Source: Verrucomicrobiia bacterium
GTDB lineage: Bacteria; Verrucomicrobiota; Verrucomicrobiia; Opitutales; Opitutaceae
Length of the DNA: 5,640 nucleotides
Assembly: GCA_030424825.1 (NCBI GenBank)
Contig: JAUHWE010000344.1
Coordinates: 1 to 5,640, forward strand
Direction: 5' to 3'
The stretch's first letter is position 1, and every line of letters starts with the position of its first letter. The notes under the pieces are model-generated. The model did not search any database. It was not told the origin of the DNA and saw only the letters and a list, made by a program, of their open reading frames with translations. The translations under genes and the position numbers were made by a program. This document shows positions 1 through 5,640 of the stretch, in pieces.

Positions 1-1995
1 TGTCCAGTCGGCTTTCACCATCACTACACCCAATTCATCGAAACGATTTTTTACTTCGTCCGAAGCGAAAACCACCGCCTTGTTTGCCTTGCAGGTCAGG
101 CACCACTTCGCCGTAAAATCGATAAAGACGGGTTTTCCTTCCCCTCGGGCCGCGGCAACCAGCTCCGGGGAAAACGGTTCCCAAACGACGCCGTACTTGT
201 CTGGACCTCCCGCTTCTTCCGCAGCTACCGCTGAAGTCGCTTCTTCCGACGGCATTAGCATCCAGGTTCCAATGACAGCGATCACTGCGGCGACCATGGT
301 CGAAACCCTACGAGTTGAAACCGATTTCACCGGCGTTGACCAACGTCCGTAGATCCACGCCCCGATCGCCACCACGAGCAATCCTCCGAGAACCATAATA
401 AGTCCATCGTTACCGACATGGGCTCCCATCAGCCAGATCAGCCAAATACAGGTCGCGAACATCGGGAACGACATGACCTGCTTGAAAGTCTCCATCCACG
501 CGCCTGGACGAGGAAGCTTTTCTATCAGCTTCGGAAAAGACGAGAGAATCACATAGGGGGCCGCCATCCCCAACGCCAAAAACGTGAACACCGTCATCGA
601 CTGGAAAGCCGACAGGGTCAGGGCAAACCCAAGCGCAGGCCCCATGAACGGGCCGGTGCAAGGCGTCGCCACTGCCGTGGCCAGAACTCCGGAGAAAAAA
701 GAGCCCCCGTAACCCTCTCCTTTGACTTTTCCGGCCAGGCCAATCGCCGAGGTCCCGATTTCGAATACACCTGCTAGACTTAAGCCCAGCAGGAACATAA
801 TCAATAGCAACGCCCCCACAAAATAGGGTGACTGAAGCTGAAATCCCCAACCCAGACTTTCACCCCCCGCCCGCAAGGCGATCAAGGCTCCCGCCAGAAC
901 CCAAAAGGAAGCCAGCACCCCACCCGCGAACGTAAGTCCGTGAGCGAAAGCCTTCTTATTGTCCTCACCCGACTGCTGGACGAACCCGAGCACTTTAATG
1001 GACAGAATCGGAAACACACAGGGCATGAGGTTCAGAATCATCCCACCGACAAACGCGAACAGGAGCGCCTGGGCAAAACCGATACTCGATCCCCCATTAG
1101 CAGCATTCGCCGCAGCCTGTGCAGAGCCGGGCTTGATCGCCGAATCCAAGAAAATCGTCTTCGCACCCCCAGCTTCCGGAAAGCCAGCCGCGCTGTGCAG
1201 CACGCCGGAAAGCCGGTCCACCGGACCTTCGTGGTATTCTGATTTCTGCATCGACACAATCAGGGTCGAATCCGTGAGGACAAAGTTCTGGGCCGCGGCG
1301 GAATTGATGAGTCCCTCTTCCTCCGGATAAAAATAGAGCGATTCGGTATCGATTTCTTTGAAGCCATCCCAGACGATACTCGCCGAAATCGTGGATTCGA
1401 GCGCTTCGAAGGTTAGAACGGCCGCATCTGGGGATTTCGGGAGCTTCTCCCGGGCCGCCGCCAACGCATCCGCCCACGGGGAGGAAACGGCCGCTTCCCC
1501 GGTCACCGGCAGCTCAAGCGCGAGCTTAGCGCCTCCCGGAATGCACATTTGCTCACACGCCAGCCAGCTGGCATCGGCTTTGAGCGATAACGTCTGCCCC
1601 ACCCCGAAGTCCTCGGGTACCGTCACTTTCGTCAGGAAAAAAACCTCTCCCTCGTAGCCATAAGATACAAAGTCGGGCGGGGTAATGATCTTCTCAGGCG
1701 CCGCAAACTCCAGCTCGCCCATCTTAATCCCGTCGGGAACCTCCCAATCGACCGACGGCGCCAGGCCTGTGTCGCCGGGGTTCTTCCAATATACATGCCA
1801 ATGCGGGTCCAGCTCGAGGCGCAGCGCCACATCGATCGTCTGACCCGGCTGGACGGAGGTCACACCCGCTACGAGCTCCGCAATGGCCTGTTCCGTATCG
1901 ACCGGGCCCGTCTGGAAATTCTGTCCCGAGCTCAGCAGGGGCATCAACCCGCTGAGGAGCGCGAAAAGCTTGAGAGCATTCAGTTTTCTATCCAT
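1..1995 (-). CDS. dsbD: DsbD/ScsB-like protein-disulfide reductase, C-terminus cut by window edge
   Basis: Inner-membrane protein that carries electrons from cytoplasmic thioredoxin through the membrane to periplasmic disulfide-handling or cytochrome c maturation proteins. The 665 visible codons are open to base 1. Residues 1-26 look like a signal peptide (MDRK then a Leu/Phe-rich core). Residues about 30-165 match the periplasmic DsbD N-terminal domain type, with HWHVYWKNPGDTGL at 65-78 and a CxxxC pair (Cys147, Cys151) in WLACEQMCIPGG. The transmembrane core covers about 305-582, roughly eight helices. It carries the family's redox cysteines in NLMPC (Cys326) and ATPCTGP (Cys446). The C-terminal thioredoxin domain begins near 600 and shows the active site WCLTC (Cys632, Cys635); its remainder is outside the window. 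The start at 1995 was preferred over an in-frame ATG at 2001 because AAGAG lies 6 nt before it. ScsB (copper-linked) and DsbD cannot be separated here. The family call is secure, the exact partner is not. Confidence 0.95.
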   Translation of the reverse strand, partial: MDRKLNALKLFALLSGLMPLLSSGQNFQTGPVDTEQAIAELVAGVTSVQPGQTIDVALRLELDPHWHVYWKNPGDTGLAPSVDWEVPDGIKMGELEFAAPEKIITPPDFVSYGYEGEVFFLTKVTVPEDFGVGQTLSLKADASWLACEQMCIPGGAKLALELPVTGEAAVSSPWADALAAAREKLPKSPDAAVLTFEALESTISASIVWDGFKEIDTESLYFYPEEEGLINSAAAQNFVLTDSTLIVSMQKSEYHEGPVDRLSGVLHSAAGFPEAGGAKTIFLDSAIKPGSAQAAANAANGGSSIGFAQALLFAFVGGMILNLMPCVFPILSIKVLGFVQQSGEDNKKAFAHGLTFAGGVLASFWVLAGALIALRAGGESLGWGFQLQSPYFVGALLLIMFLLGLSLAGVFEIGTSAIGLAGKVKGEGYGGSFFSGVLATAVATPCTGPFMGPALGFALTLSAFQSMTVFTFLALGMAAPYVILSSFPKLIEKLPRPGAWMETFKQVMSFPMFATCIWLIWLMGAHVGNDGLIMVLGGLLVVAIGAWIYGRWSTPVKSVSTRRVSTMVAAVIAVIGTWMLMPSEEATSAVAAEEAGGPDKYGVVWEPFSPELVAAARGEGKPVFIDFTAKWCLTCKANKAVVFASDEVKNRFDELGVVMVKADWT

Positions 1996-2001
1996 TGTCA
2001 T

Positions 2002-2006
2002 CTCTT
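2002..2006 (-). promoter_or_regulatory. Ribosome binding site deciding the dsbD start
   Basis: AAGAG on the minus strand ends 6 nt before the ATG at 1995, a normal spacing. It would directly abut the alternative in-frame ATG at 2001 (sequence ATGACAATG), which makes the upstream ATG the weaker choice. The match to the SD consensus is only partial. Confidence 0.5.
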
Positions 2007-2056
2007 ACTTAAAAGGCGTTCTAGCGCTTGTTCTCATACTAATCCACTCTGTATTC

Positions 2057-2149
2057 ATGCTTTTAAAAACCACCAAGCAGGAGAGGAAAATCCTTTCTCT
2101 GATTGCGCTCCTCATCGTCTTGGGGTTAATCGGGCTGGCCCTTTTTTAG
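2057..2149 (+). CDS. Doubtful small single-helix membrane protein, 30 aa
   Basis: An ATG at 2057 opens a 30-residue ORF with a charged N-terminus (MLLKTTKQERK) followed by a continuous hydrophobic stretch of about 18 residues, ending at TAG 2147-2149. The charged head plus single helix is the usual look of bacterial membrane microproteins. The frame also continues upstream without a stop, through another hydrophobic segment and into sequence antisense to dsbD. No SD precedes the ATG. The AT-rich composition alone could produce Leu/Ile-rich codons, so chance is a strong alternative. I do not recognise a family. Confidence 0.2.
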   Translation: MLLKTTKQERKILSLIALLIVLGLIGLALF

Positions 2150-2190
2150 AGTTCGAGCGCCAGCGGGACTGCTATTCAAAACGTAGCCAC

Positions 2191-2196
2191 TATACT
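2191..2196 (+). promoter_or_regulatory. fabV: Possible -10 element for the fabV operon
   Basis: TATACT matches the sigma-70 -10 consensus at five of six bases. It lies about 130 bases before the leader ORF, in the only region where the rightward operon can have its promoter. No good -35 hexamer is found 16-18 bases upstream; the best candidate, CTGCTA, matches only three of six. This remains a weak call. Confidence 0.25.
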
Positions 2197-2310
2197 CCTG
2201 ATTGCGAACCACGCCGCATTGGAACCGTAGCGGACCAGTCGCATCGCCTAAAGTCTCACGGAATCCGTCAAACAGAATTTAACTGGAATAATCGGTCAAT
2301 GTTTCCCAAA

Positions 2311-2317
2311 TAAGGAG
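2311..2317 (+). promoter_or_regulatory. Strong ribosome binding site of the fabV leader ORF
   Basis: TAAGGAG is a perfect seven-base match to the anti-SD complement and sits 6 nt before the ATG at 2324. It is the best SD in the window. It lies 65 bases ahead of the fabV start, too far to serve fabV directly, so it must act through the 20-codon ORF it precedes. Confidence 0.7.
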
Positions 2318-2323
2318 CTGACA

Positions 2324-2386
2324 ATGCTTCCGACTCGTTTCATCAACGCACTCCCTGCAATTCAGCCAATCCAAATATTTTTATGA
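2324..2386 (+). CDS. 20-codon leader ORF translationally coupled to fabV
   Basis: ATG at 2324 is followed by 19 further sense codons (MLPTRFINAL...QIFL) and a TGA at 2384-2386. The TGA overlaps the fabV ATG at 2383-2385 in the arrangement TTATGA. A perfect SD precedes this ORF, whereas the bases directly before fabV (CAAATATTTTT) contain none. The simplest reading is that ribosomes load at the leader and re-initiate on fabV. The peptide has three Ile, three Pro and two Gln but no run of one amino acid, so classical attenuation by amino acid starvation is not suggested. It has no recognisable family and may have no function as a peptide. That it is translated is inferred from the SD, spacing and overlap only. 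Confidence 0.55.
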   Translation: MLPTRFINALPAIQPIQIFL

Positions 2387-3570
2387 TTATTCGTCCCAAA
2401 GTAAGAGGTTTCGTCTGCGTCACCGCTCATCCCACCGGCTGCGCTGCCAATGTTCAGGAGCAGATCGACTACGTGAAAAGCCAGCCCGCCATCGAAAACG
2501 GGCCTAAGAACGTGCTCATTGTCGGAGCGTCCACAGGCTACGGGCTCGCTTCCCGCATCGCGGCGGCCTTCGGGTGCCAGGCCAATACCCTCGGGATTTA
2601 TTTTGAGCGCCCTTCGGAACGGGGACGAACCGCCACACCGGGCTGGTACAATTCAGTCGCCCTGGAAAAGCAGGCCAAAGCCGCCGGCCTCTACGCCAGC
2701 AGCATCAATGGCGACGCGTTTTCAAACGAGATCAAGGAGCAGGCCATCGACCGCATCAAATCGGACATGGGGAAAATCGACCTCGTGATCTATTCACTGG
2801 CCTCCCCTCGCCGTACCGATCCAGAAACCGGAGAGACCTACCGCTCCGCCCTCAAGCCAATCGGGGCAGACTATTCCAATAAATATTTGGATACCGATAA
2901 GAAGTCGATCCAGGAAGCAACCGTCGAAGCGGCTACCGAAGAAGATATCCGGAACACCGTCAAAGTCATGGGCGGTGAGGATTGGGAATTGTGGATACAG
3001 GCTCTCCAGAAAGCCGACCTGCTGTCCGAAGGTTTCAAAACCGTAGCCTACGACTACATCGGGCCCAAAGTAACCTGGCCCATCTACAAGGACGGGACCA
3101 TTGGGAGAGCCAAAATCGATCTCCGAAGGGCCAAAAAGGCGATCAACGAATCCGTTAGCGCCCTGCAGGGCGAAGCCCACGTCTCGGTCAACAAGGCCGT
3201 CGTGACCCAGGCGAGCTCCGCCATCCCGGGAGTCAACCTGTACATCACCATCCTTTTCAAGATCATGAAGGAGCGCGGCGGCCACGAGGGCTGCATCGAG
3301 CAGATGCAACGGCTTTTTTCCGATCGCCTCTACCACAAGGACGGCAATGTCCCCCTCGATGAGCTCGGCCTCATCCGCATGGATGACTGGGAGATGGAAG
3401 ACAAGATTCAAGACGCCGTCACGGAAGTCTGGCCTCTCGTCTCCACCGAAAATCTAGAGGAGCTGACCGACTTCGAAGGTTACCAGACCGAGTTTCTGAG
3501 GCTTTTCGGCTTCGGCATCAATGGCGTGGATTACGAAGCCGAGGTCGAGCCCGAGGTAGATTTCGACTGA
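2383..3570 (+). CDS. fabV: Enoyl-[acyl-carrier-protein] reductase, FabV type
   Basis: Catalyses the last step of each fatty acid elongation cycle, reducing trans-2-enoyl-ACP with NADH in the cytoplasm. At 395 residues it has the FabV length, much longer than FabI. The N-terminus MIIRPKVRGFVCVTAHPTGC is the usual FabV opening and fixes the start at 2383. The nucleotide-binding loop is GASTGYGLASR at 48-58, and the acidic Glu75 in YFERP fits NADH preference. The catalytic pair Tyr235 and Lys244 lies in WPIY...GRAK with eight residues between them, the spacing and numbering typical of the family. VVTQASSAIPG at 273-283 is also conserved. FabV enzymes are generally far less sensitive to triclosan than FabI. 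The gene lacks its own SD and appears coupled to the 20-codon leader. It heads an operon with a methyltransferase gene and dtd. No defect is visible. Confidence 0.97.
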   Translation: MIIRPKVRGFVCVTAHPTGCAANVQEQIDYVKSQPAIENGPKNVLIVGASTGYGLASRIAAAFGCQANTLGIYFERPSERGRTATPGWYNSVALEKQAKAAGLYASSINGDAFSNEIKEQAIDRIKSDMGKIDLVIYSLASPRRTDPETGETYRSALKPIGADYSNKYLDTDKKSIQEATVEAATEEDIRNTVKVMGGEDWELWIQALQKADLLSEGFKTVAYDYIGPKVTWPIYKDGTIGRAKIDLRRAKKAINESVSALQGEAHVSVNKAVVTQASSAIPGVNLYITILFKIMKERGGHEGCIEQMQRLFSDRLYHKDGNVPLDELGLIRMDDWEMEDKIQDAVTEVWPLVSTENLEELTDFEGYQTEFLRLFGFGINGVDYEAEVEPEVDFD

Positions 3571-3632
3571 GCCCGCCTCATCCCTCAGTTCCGCAGTCCC
3601 CTGCCGATCAAACTAAACGTCCTTCCGCCGCA

Positions 3633-4316
3633 TTGAAACACCGCGAAGAAGGCTACTCACTTTTGAGCGGCAAGGGCCTCGAAATCGGAGCGTTCGGGGA
3701 ACCGGCTAAGCTCCCAAGTTCCTGCCACGTCTCCTACTTCGACGCCATCGATCCGGAAACGGCTTCCCAGCGTTTTCCCGAAATTCAAAGCGCCGATTTA
3801 GTTCCCGTAGACATCATCGGAGATATCGACAAACGCGACCTGAGGAAGCAGTCGGCTGGTAGCCAGGACTTCGTCATCGCCAACCATGTCATCGAGCATG
3901 TCGCGTGCCCGATCGCCATGATCGAAGACATGTTCTACGTCCTGCGCCCCGGTGGCCGGATCGCCATCGCCGCTCCGGATAAGCGCTACACCTTTGACAA
4001 GGAGCGCCCGCTGACCAGTTACGAACATCTGGAAACCGAGTACAGAAACGGTGTGGACGAAGTCGACGACGAGCACTATCTGGACTTCCTTCGACACGTT
4101 GGCAAACATGTATTCGAAGAGCCGGGACGCGACATCAAAGGAGATATCGCCTTCGCCCGCTCCCGCCGCGAACATGCCCATGTTTGGGACAGCCACACGT
4201 TTTTCGAATTTCTCATGGCCTGCAAGGTGACCCTCGGGATAGAGTTCCAGATCGAGTTCCAGTCGAACGGCGAGGAAAACGGGATCGAATTCTTCGCCAT
4301 CCTCAAAAAACTCTAA
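3633..4316 (+). CDS. Class I SAM-dependent methyltransferase (Methyltransf_11-like)
   Basis: A 227-residue protein if it starts at TTG 3633. The SAM-binding motif I is KGLEIGAFGEP (14-24). The second strand ends near YFDAID (35-40) with an acidic residue. Motif IV is DFVIANHVIEHV (79-90), followed by LRPGGRIAIAAPDKRYTF (104-121). The stretch DKRYTFDKERPLTSYEHL and the later HAHVWDSHTFFEF (181-193) resemble methyltransferases often found beside glycosyltransferases in cell-surface polysaccharide clusters. That is recalled family knowledge, and no such neighbour is present here, so the substrate is unknown. The start is uncertain. No ATG or SD lies near, and the frame stays open upstream across the fabV stop, so a CTG at 3567 overlapping that stop would add 22 residues rich in Pro and Ser. 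It lies 62 bp after fabV and 2 bp before dtd, in one operon. Confidence 0.85.
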   Translation: MKHREEGYSLLSGKGLEIGAFGEPAKLPSSCHVSYFDAIDPETASQRFPEIQSADLVPVDIIGDIDKRDLRKQSAGSQDFVIANHVIEHVACPIAMIEDMFYVLRPGGRIAIAAPDKRYTFDKERPLTSYEHLETEYRNGVDEVDDEHYLDFLRHVGKHVFEEPGRDIKGDIAFARSRREHAHVWDSHTFFEFLMACKVTLGIEFQIEFQSNGEENGIEFFAILKKL

Positions 4317-4318
4317 TC

Positions 4319-4771
4319 GTGAAAGCAGTCGCACAGCGAGTTGCCGAAGCCTCCGTGGCAATCGATGGAAAGGTTCATTCTTCGATTGGCCGAGGCCTAT
4401 TCGTCTTACTAGGAATACACAAACTGGATACGAACGAGGATATCGAATGGATGGTCCGAAAGATCGCCAATCTGCGAGTGTTCGAAGACGACAACCAGCA
4501 GATGAACCGTGATCTGCAATCGATCCAAGGCGAAATACTGGTCGTAAGTCAATTCACCCTAATCGCCTCCACCAAAAAGGGCAACCGGCCTTCCTTCAAC
4601 GACGCCGCCGATCCCCAAAAAGGGAAAGCCTTATACGAAGACGTCGTCCGGGCACTTGAGGCTACGCTTGGCTGCCCAGTAAAGACCGGCGTCTTTGCCG
4701 CCAATATGCAAGTCTCGCTCGTGAACGACGGCCCGGTCACCATCACCTTCGATACGAGAAACCGGGAATAG
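4319..4771 (+). CDS. dtd: D-aminoacyl-tRNA deacylase (DTD)
   Basis: Hydrolyses D-amino acids (and glycine mischarged on tRNA-Ala) from tRNA, a cytoplasmic proofreading step in translation. The 150-residue length is standard for the family. Family signatures are the opening MKAVAQRVAEASV, the catalytic SQFTL at 77-81 (Ser77, Thr80), the following NRPSF at 89-93, and the C-terminal MQVSLVNDGPVT at 130-141. The Gly138-Pro139 pair in that last stretch forms the chirality-checking Gly-cisPro motif. The start is GTG at 4319, two bases after the methyltransferase TAA, with no SD, so translation probably depends on ribosomes arriving from the upstream gene. The frame is open further upstream, but that part only overlaps the methyltransferase gene and the conserved N-terminus begins at the GTG. 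A hairpin follows the stop. Confidence 0.96.
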   Translation: MKAVAQRVAEASVAIDGKVHSSIGRGLFVLLGIHKLDTNEDIEWMVRKIANLRVFEDDNQQMNRDLQSIQGEILVVSQFTLIASTKKGNRPSFNDAADPQKGKALYEDVVRALEATLGCPVKTGVFAANMQVSLVNDGPVTITFDTRNRE

Positions 4772-4786
4772 CACGCAGTGGCATTG

Positions 4787-4808
4787 AGGGGCTTATGGGT
4801 CGGCCCCT
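4787..4808 (+). terminator. Hairpin after dtd, probable end of the fabV-dtd transcript
   Basis: AGGGGC (4787-4792) pairs perfectly with GCCCCT (4803-4808) around a 10-base loop. It starts 16 bases after the dtd stop. The bases that follow are pyrimidine-rich (TTCTTTTCTCCTTTCTCC from 4817) but there is no uninterrupted T tract directly after the stem. Intrinsic termination is therefore likely but may be inefficient, and the hairpin could instead protect the 3' end. Confidence 0.45.
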
Positions 4809-4869
4809 TCGTAAACATTCTTTTCTCCTTTCTCCGGGTACCGGGCTAGTTTGCCTTAGCCTTAAAGGA

Positions 4870-4875
4870 TTGACA
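4870..4875 (+). promoter_or_regulatory. Possible -35 element for the phosphatase gene
   Basis: TTGACA is an exact sigma-70 -35 consensus, 87 bases before the phosphatase ATG and downstream of the operon hairpin, so the location is right. The hexamers 16-18 bases further on (CGATCT, GATCTC, ATCTCT) are poor -10 matches. An alternative sigma factor, an activator-dependent promoter, or chance are all possible. Confidence 0.3.
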
Positions 4876-4905
4876 CTTATTTTTGGGTCTTCGATCTCTT
4901 GGTGC

Positions 4906-4943
4906 CGCGATTAATCGGTTTGTTTCGTTTCCGATTTATCGCG
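4906..4943. repeat. Inverted repeat in the phosphatase upstream region
   Basis: CGCGATTAATCGG (4906-4918) and CCGATTTATCGCG (4931-4943) are inverted copies with a single mismatch, separated by a 12-base T-rich spacer. Each arm also holds its own dyad: CGATTAATCG (4908-4917) is a perfect palindrome and CGATTTATCG (4932-4941) is nearly one, with centres 24 bp apart. The repeat sits downstream of the TTGACA and 18 bases before the phosphatase ATG, a position suiting either a paired operator or a 5' UTR hairpin. It does not resemble the enterobacterial PhoB box. Confidence 0.5.
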
Positions 4944-4961
4944 ATTCAACTCCCTATAAAT

Positions 4962-5640
4962 ATGATCTCGAAGAAGCGCTTTTTCGTAAGACTCTTGCTG
5001 GCCCCTATCCTTTTAATATCAACCACTGGGTTGATCGGCAATGCTGCTGAAGAAACACCGGAAAGCTGGTATGAGCAGGGGCGAGAGCGGATTCTTAAGG
5101 CAAAGGCGATGAAACCGAACAATCGCAAAGCGAGAAACGTGATTCTGTTCATCGGAGACGGTATGGGCATCACTTCGGTGACGGCCGCAAGGATTCTGGA
5201 AGGGCAGCAGCGTGGTGAATCGGGGGAAGAGAATTTTCTGTTTTTCGAGACGTTTCCTCACTCGGCCCTATCGAAGACTTACAATACGAACCAGCAGACG
5301 GCAGATTCTGCTGGAACGATGACGGCCATGATCACGGGAGTGAAAAGCAAGGCTGGTTTCATCTCCGTCAATCAACGGGCGATTCGCGGCGATGCGGAAT
5401 CAAGCATTGGGAATGAATTGCTCACTCTCTTAGAAAAGGCGGAAATTGCGGGCAAGTCGACAGGGGTGGTGAGCACCGCCGAGCTGACTCATGCCACACC
5501 CGCCTCCTGCTACGCGCATGTCCCAGAACGTGGATGGGCGAGCGATGGACAATTGCCCAAGAATTCGCCCGTAAAGGATATCGCTGCGCAGCTGATTGAT
5601 TTCCCCAGGGATTGGTCTCAGCGAGGCTATACGGTGGATG
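4962..5640 (+). CDS. Exported alkaline phosphatase, PhoA family, C-terminus cut by window edge
   Basis: Hydrolyses phosphate monoesters outside the cytoplasm to release inorganic phosphate. The 226 visible codons carry a signal peptide: MISKKR, a hydrophobic core at 7-25 and a likely cleavage site near GNAA at 26-29. Next come FIGDGMG at 63-69 with the metal ligand Asp66, and the nucleophile region QTADSAGTMTAMITG at 112-126, where Ser116 is the expected phosphorylated serine. STAELTHATPASCYAHVPER at 171-190 aligns with the E. coli PhoA segment around Asp153, Thr155 and Arg166. His177 takes the place of Asp153, Thr179 of Thr155, and Arg190 of Arg166. The remaining metal ligands lie beyond the window. 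The start is chosen for the signal peptide; no SD precedes it, only TATAAAT. It is probably a separate unit from the dtd operon. Phosphate control is plausible but not shown. Confidence 0.93.
   Translation, partial: MISKKRFFVRLLLAPILLISTTGLIGNAAEETPESWYEQGRERILKAKAMKPNNRKARNVILFIGDGMGITSVTAARILEGQQRGESGEENFLFFETFPHSALSKTYNTNQQTADSAGTMTAMITGVKSKAGFISVNQRAIRGDAESSIGNELLTLLEKAEIAGKSTGVVSTAELTHATPASCYAHVPERGWASDGQLPKNSPVKDIAAQLIDFPRDWSQRGYTVD

Larger units (their letters stand above)
2002..2323. other. Divergent intergenic region between dsbD and the fabV operon
   Basis: About 320 bases separate the dsbD start from the leader ORF before fabV. The two units are transcribed away from each other, so their promoters must lie here unless transcripts start inside dsbD. 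The half next to dsbD (about 2005-2150) is AT-rich with T and A runs. I see one fair -10-like hexamer on the plus strand (2191-2196) and one doubtful 30-codon ORF (2057-2149). No tRNA, recognisable riboswitch or repeat was found. Confidence 0.6.

Noticed and set aside
410..1477. Several 100-150 codon open frames on both strands
   Set aside because: All overlap the DsbD-like gene, whose frame is open without a break from 1995 to 1 and shows all expected cysteine motifs.
2130..2147. GGGCTGGCCC followed by six T, resembling a terminator
   Set aside because: The stem is only three to four base pairs with almost no loop room, and the T run is part of the end of the small ORF. No supported plus-strand gene precedes it.
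2794..3411. A 205-codon open frame on the minus strand
   Set aside because: It lies wholly inside fabV on the opposite strand, has no SD and no recognisable motif. fabV codes for a full-length conserved protein, so this is a composition shadow.
4184..4318. Upstream extension of the dtd frame to an ATG at 4184
   Set aside because: The added 45 residues overlap the end of the methyltransferase gene and have no counterpart in DTD proteins. The conserved N-terminus begins at GTG 4319.
3798..4361. A 187-codon open frame on the minus strand
   Set aside because: It is antisense to the methyltransferase gene and runs into the dtd start. Both sense proteins show conserved motifs, while this frame shows none.
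4836..4861. Small hairpins CCGG-GTA-CCGG and GGCTA...TAGCC after the operon
   Set aside because: The stems are four to five base pairs, expected by chance in a spacer of this size, and they lack a T tract. They add little to the stronger hairpin at 4787-4808.

Overview
The window holds five protein genes in an ordinary chromosomal layout. No phage, IS element, CRISPR array, rRNA or tRNA was seen. The organism is probably a Gram-negative, moderately GC-rich bacterium, perhaps of the Verrucomicrobiota (Opitutae-like). This is inferred from the FabV-type enoyl reductase, a long DsbD with an N-terminal periplasmic domain, and the scarcity of Shine-Dalgarno (SD) sequences. The lineage is not proven by anything in the sequence.

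Left part (1-1995, minus strand): most of a DsbD/ScsB-like thiol:disulfide reductase. It has a signal peptide, a periplasmic domain with a CxxxC pair, about eight membrane helices with the two redox cysteines, and the start of a C-terminal thioredoxin domain (WCLTC). The C-terminus lies beyond base 1. The ORF is open to the window edge in frame.

Divergent spacer (about 2002-2323): non-coding, apart from a doubtful 30-codon ORF with one predicted membrane helix. It must hold the promoters for both dsbD and the rightward operon.

Central plus-strand operon (2324-4771): a 20-codon leader ORF with a perfect SD, whose stop overlaps the start codon of fabV (TTATGA). Then come fabV (enoyl-ACP reductase), a SAM-dependent methyltransferase gene with an uncertain non-ATG start, and dtd (D-aminoacyl-tRNA deacylase, GTG start, 2 nt after the methyltransferase stop). 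A hairpin after dtd probably ends the transcript. The genes share a transcript rather than a pathway: fabV serves membrane lipid synthesis, dtd serves translation quality control, and the methyltransferase substrate is unknown.

Right part (4772-5640): a spacer with a 13-bp inverted repeat, then the first 226 codons of an exported PhoA-family alkaline phosphatase that runs off the right edge.

No undescribed multi-gene system is evident. The points most worth a second look are the SD-bearing leader ORF coupled to fabV, the inverted repeat before the phosphatase gene, and the unresolved methyltransferase start.
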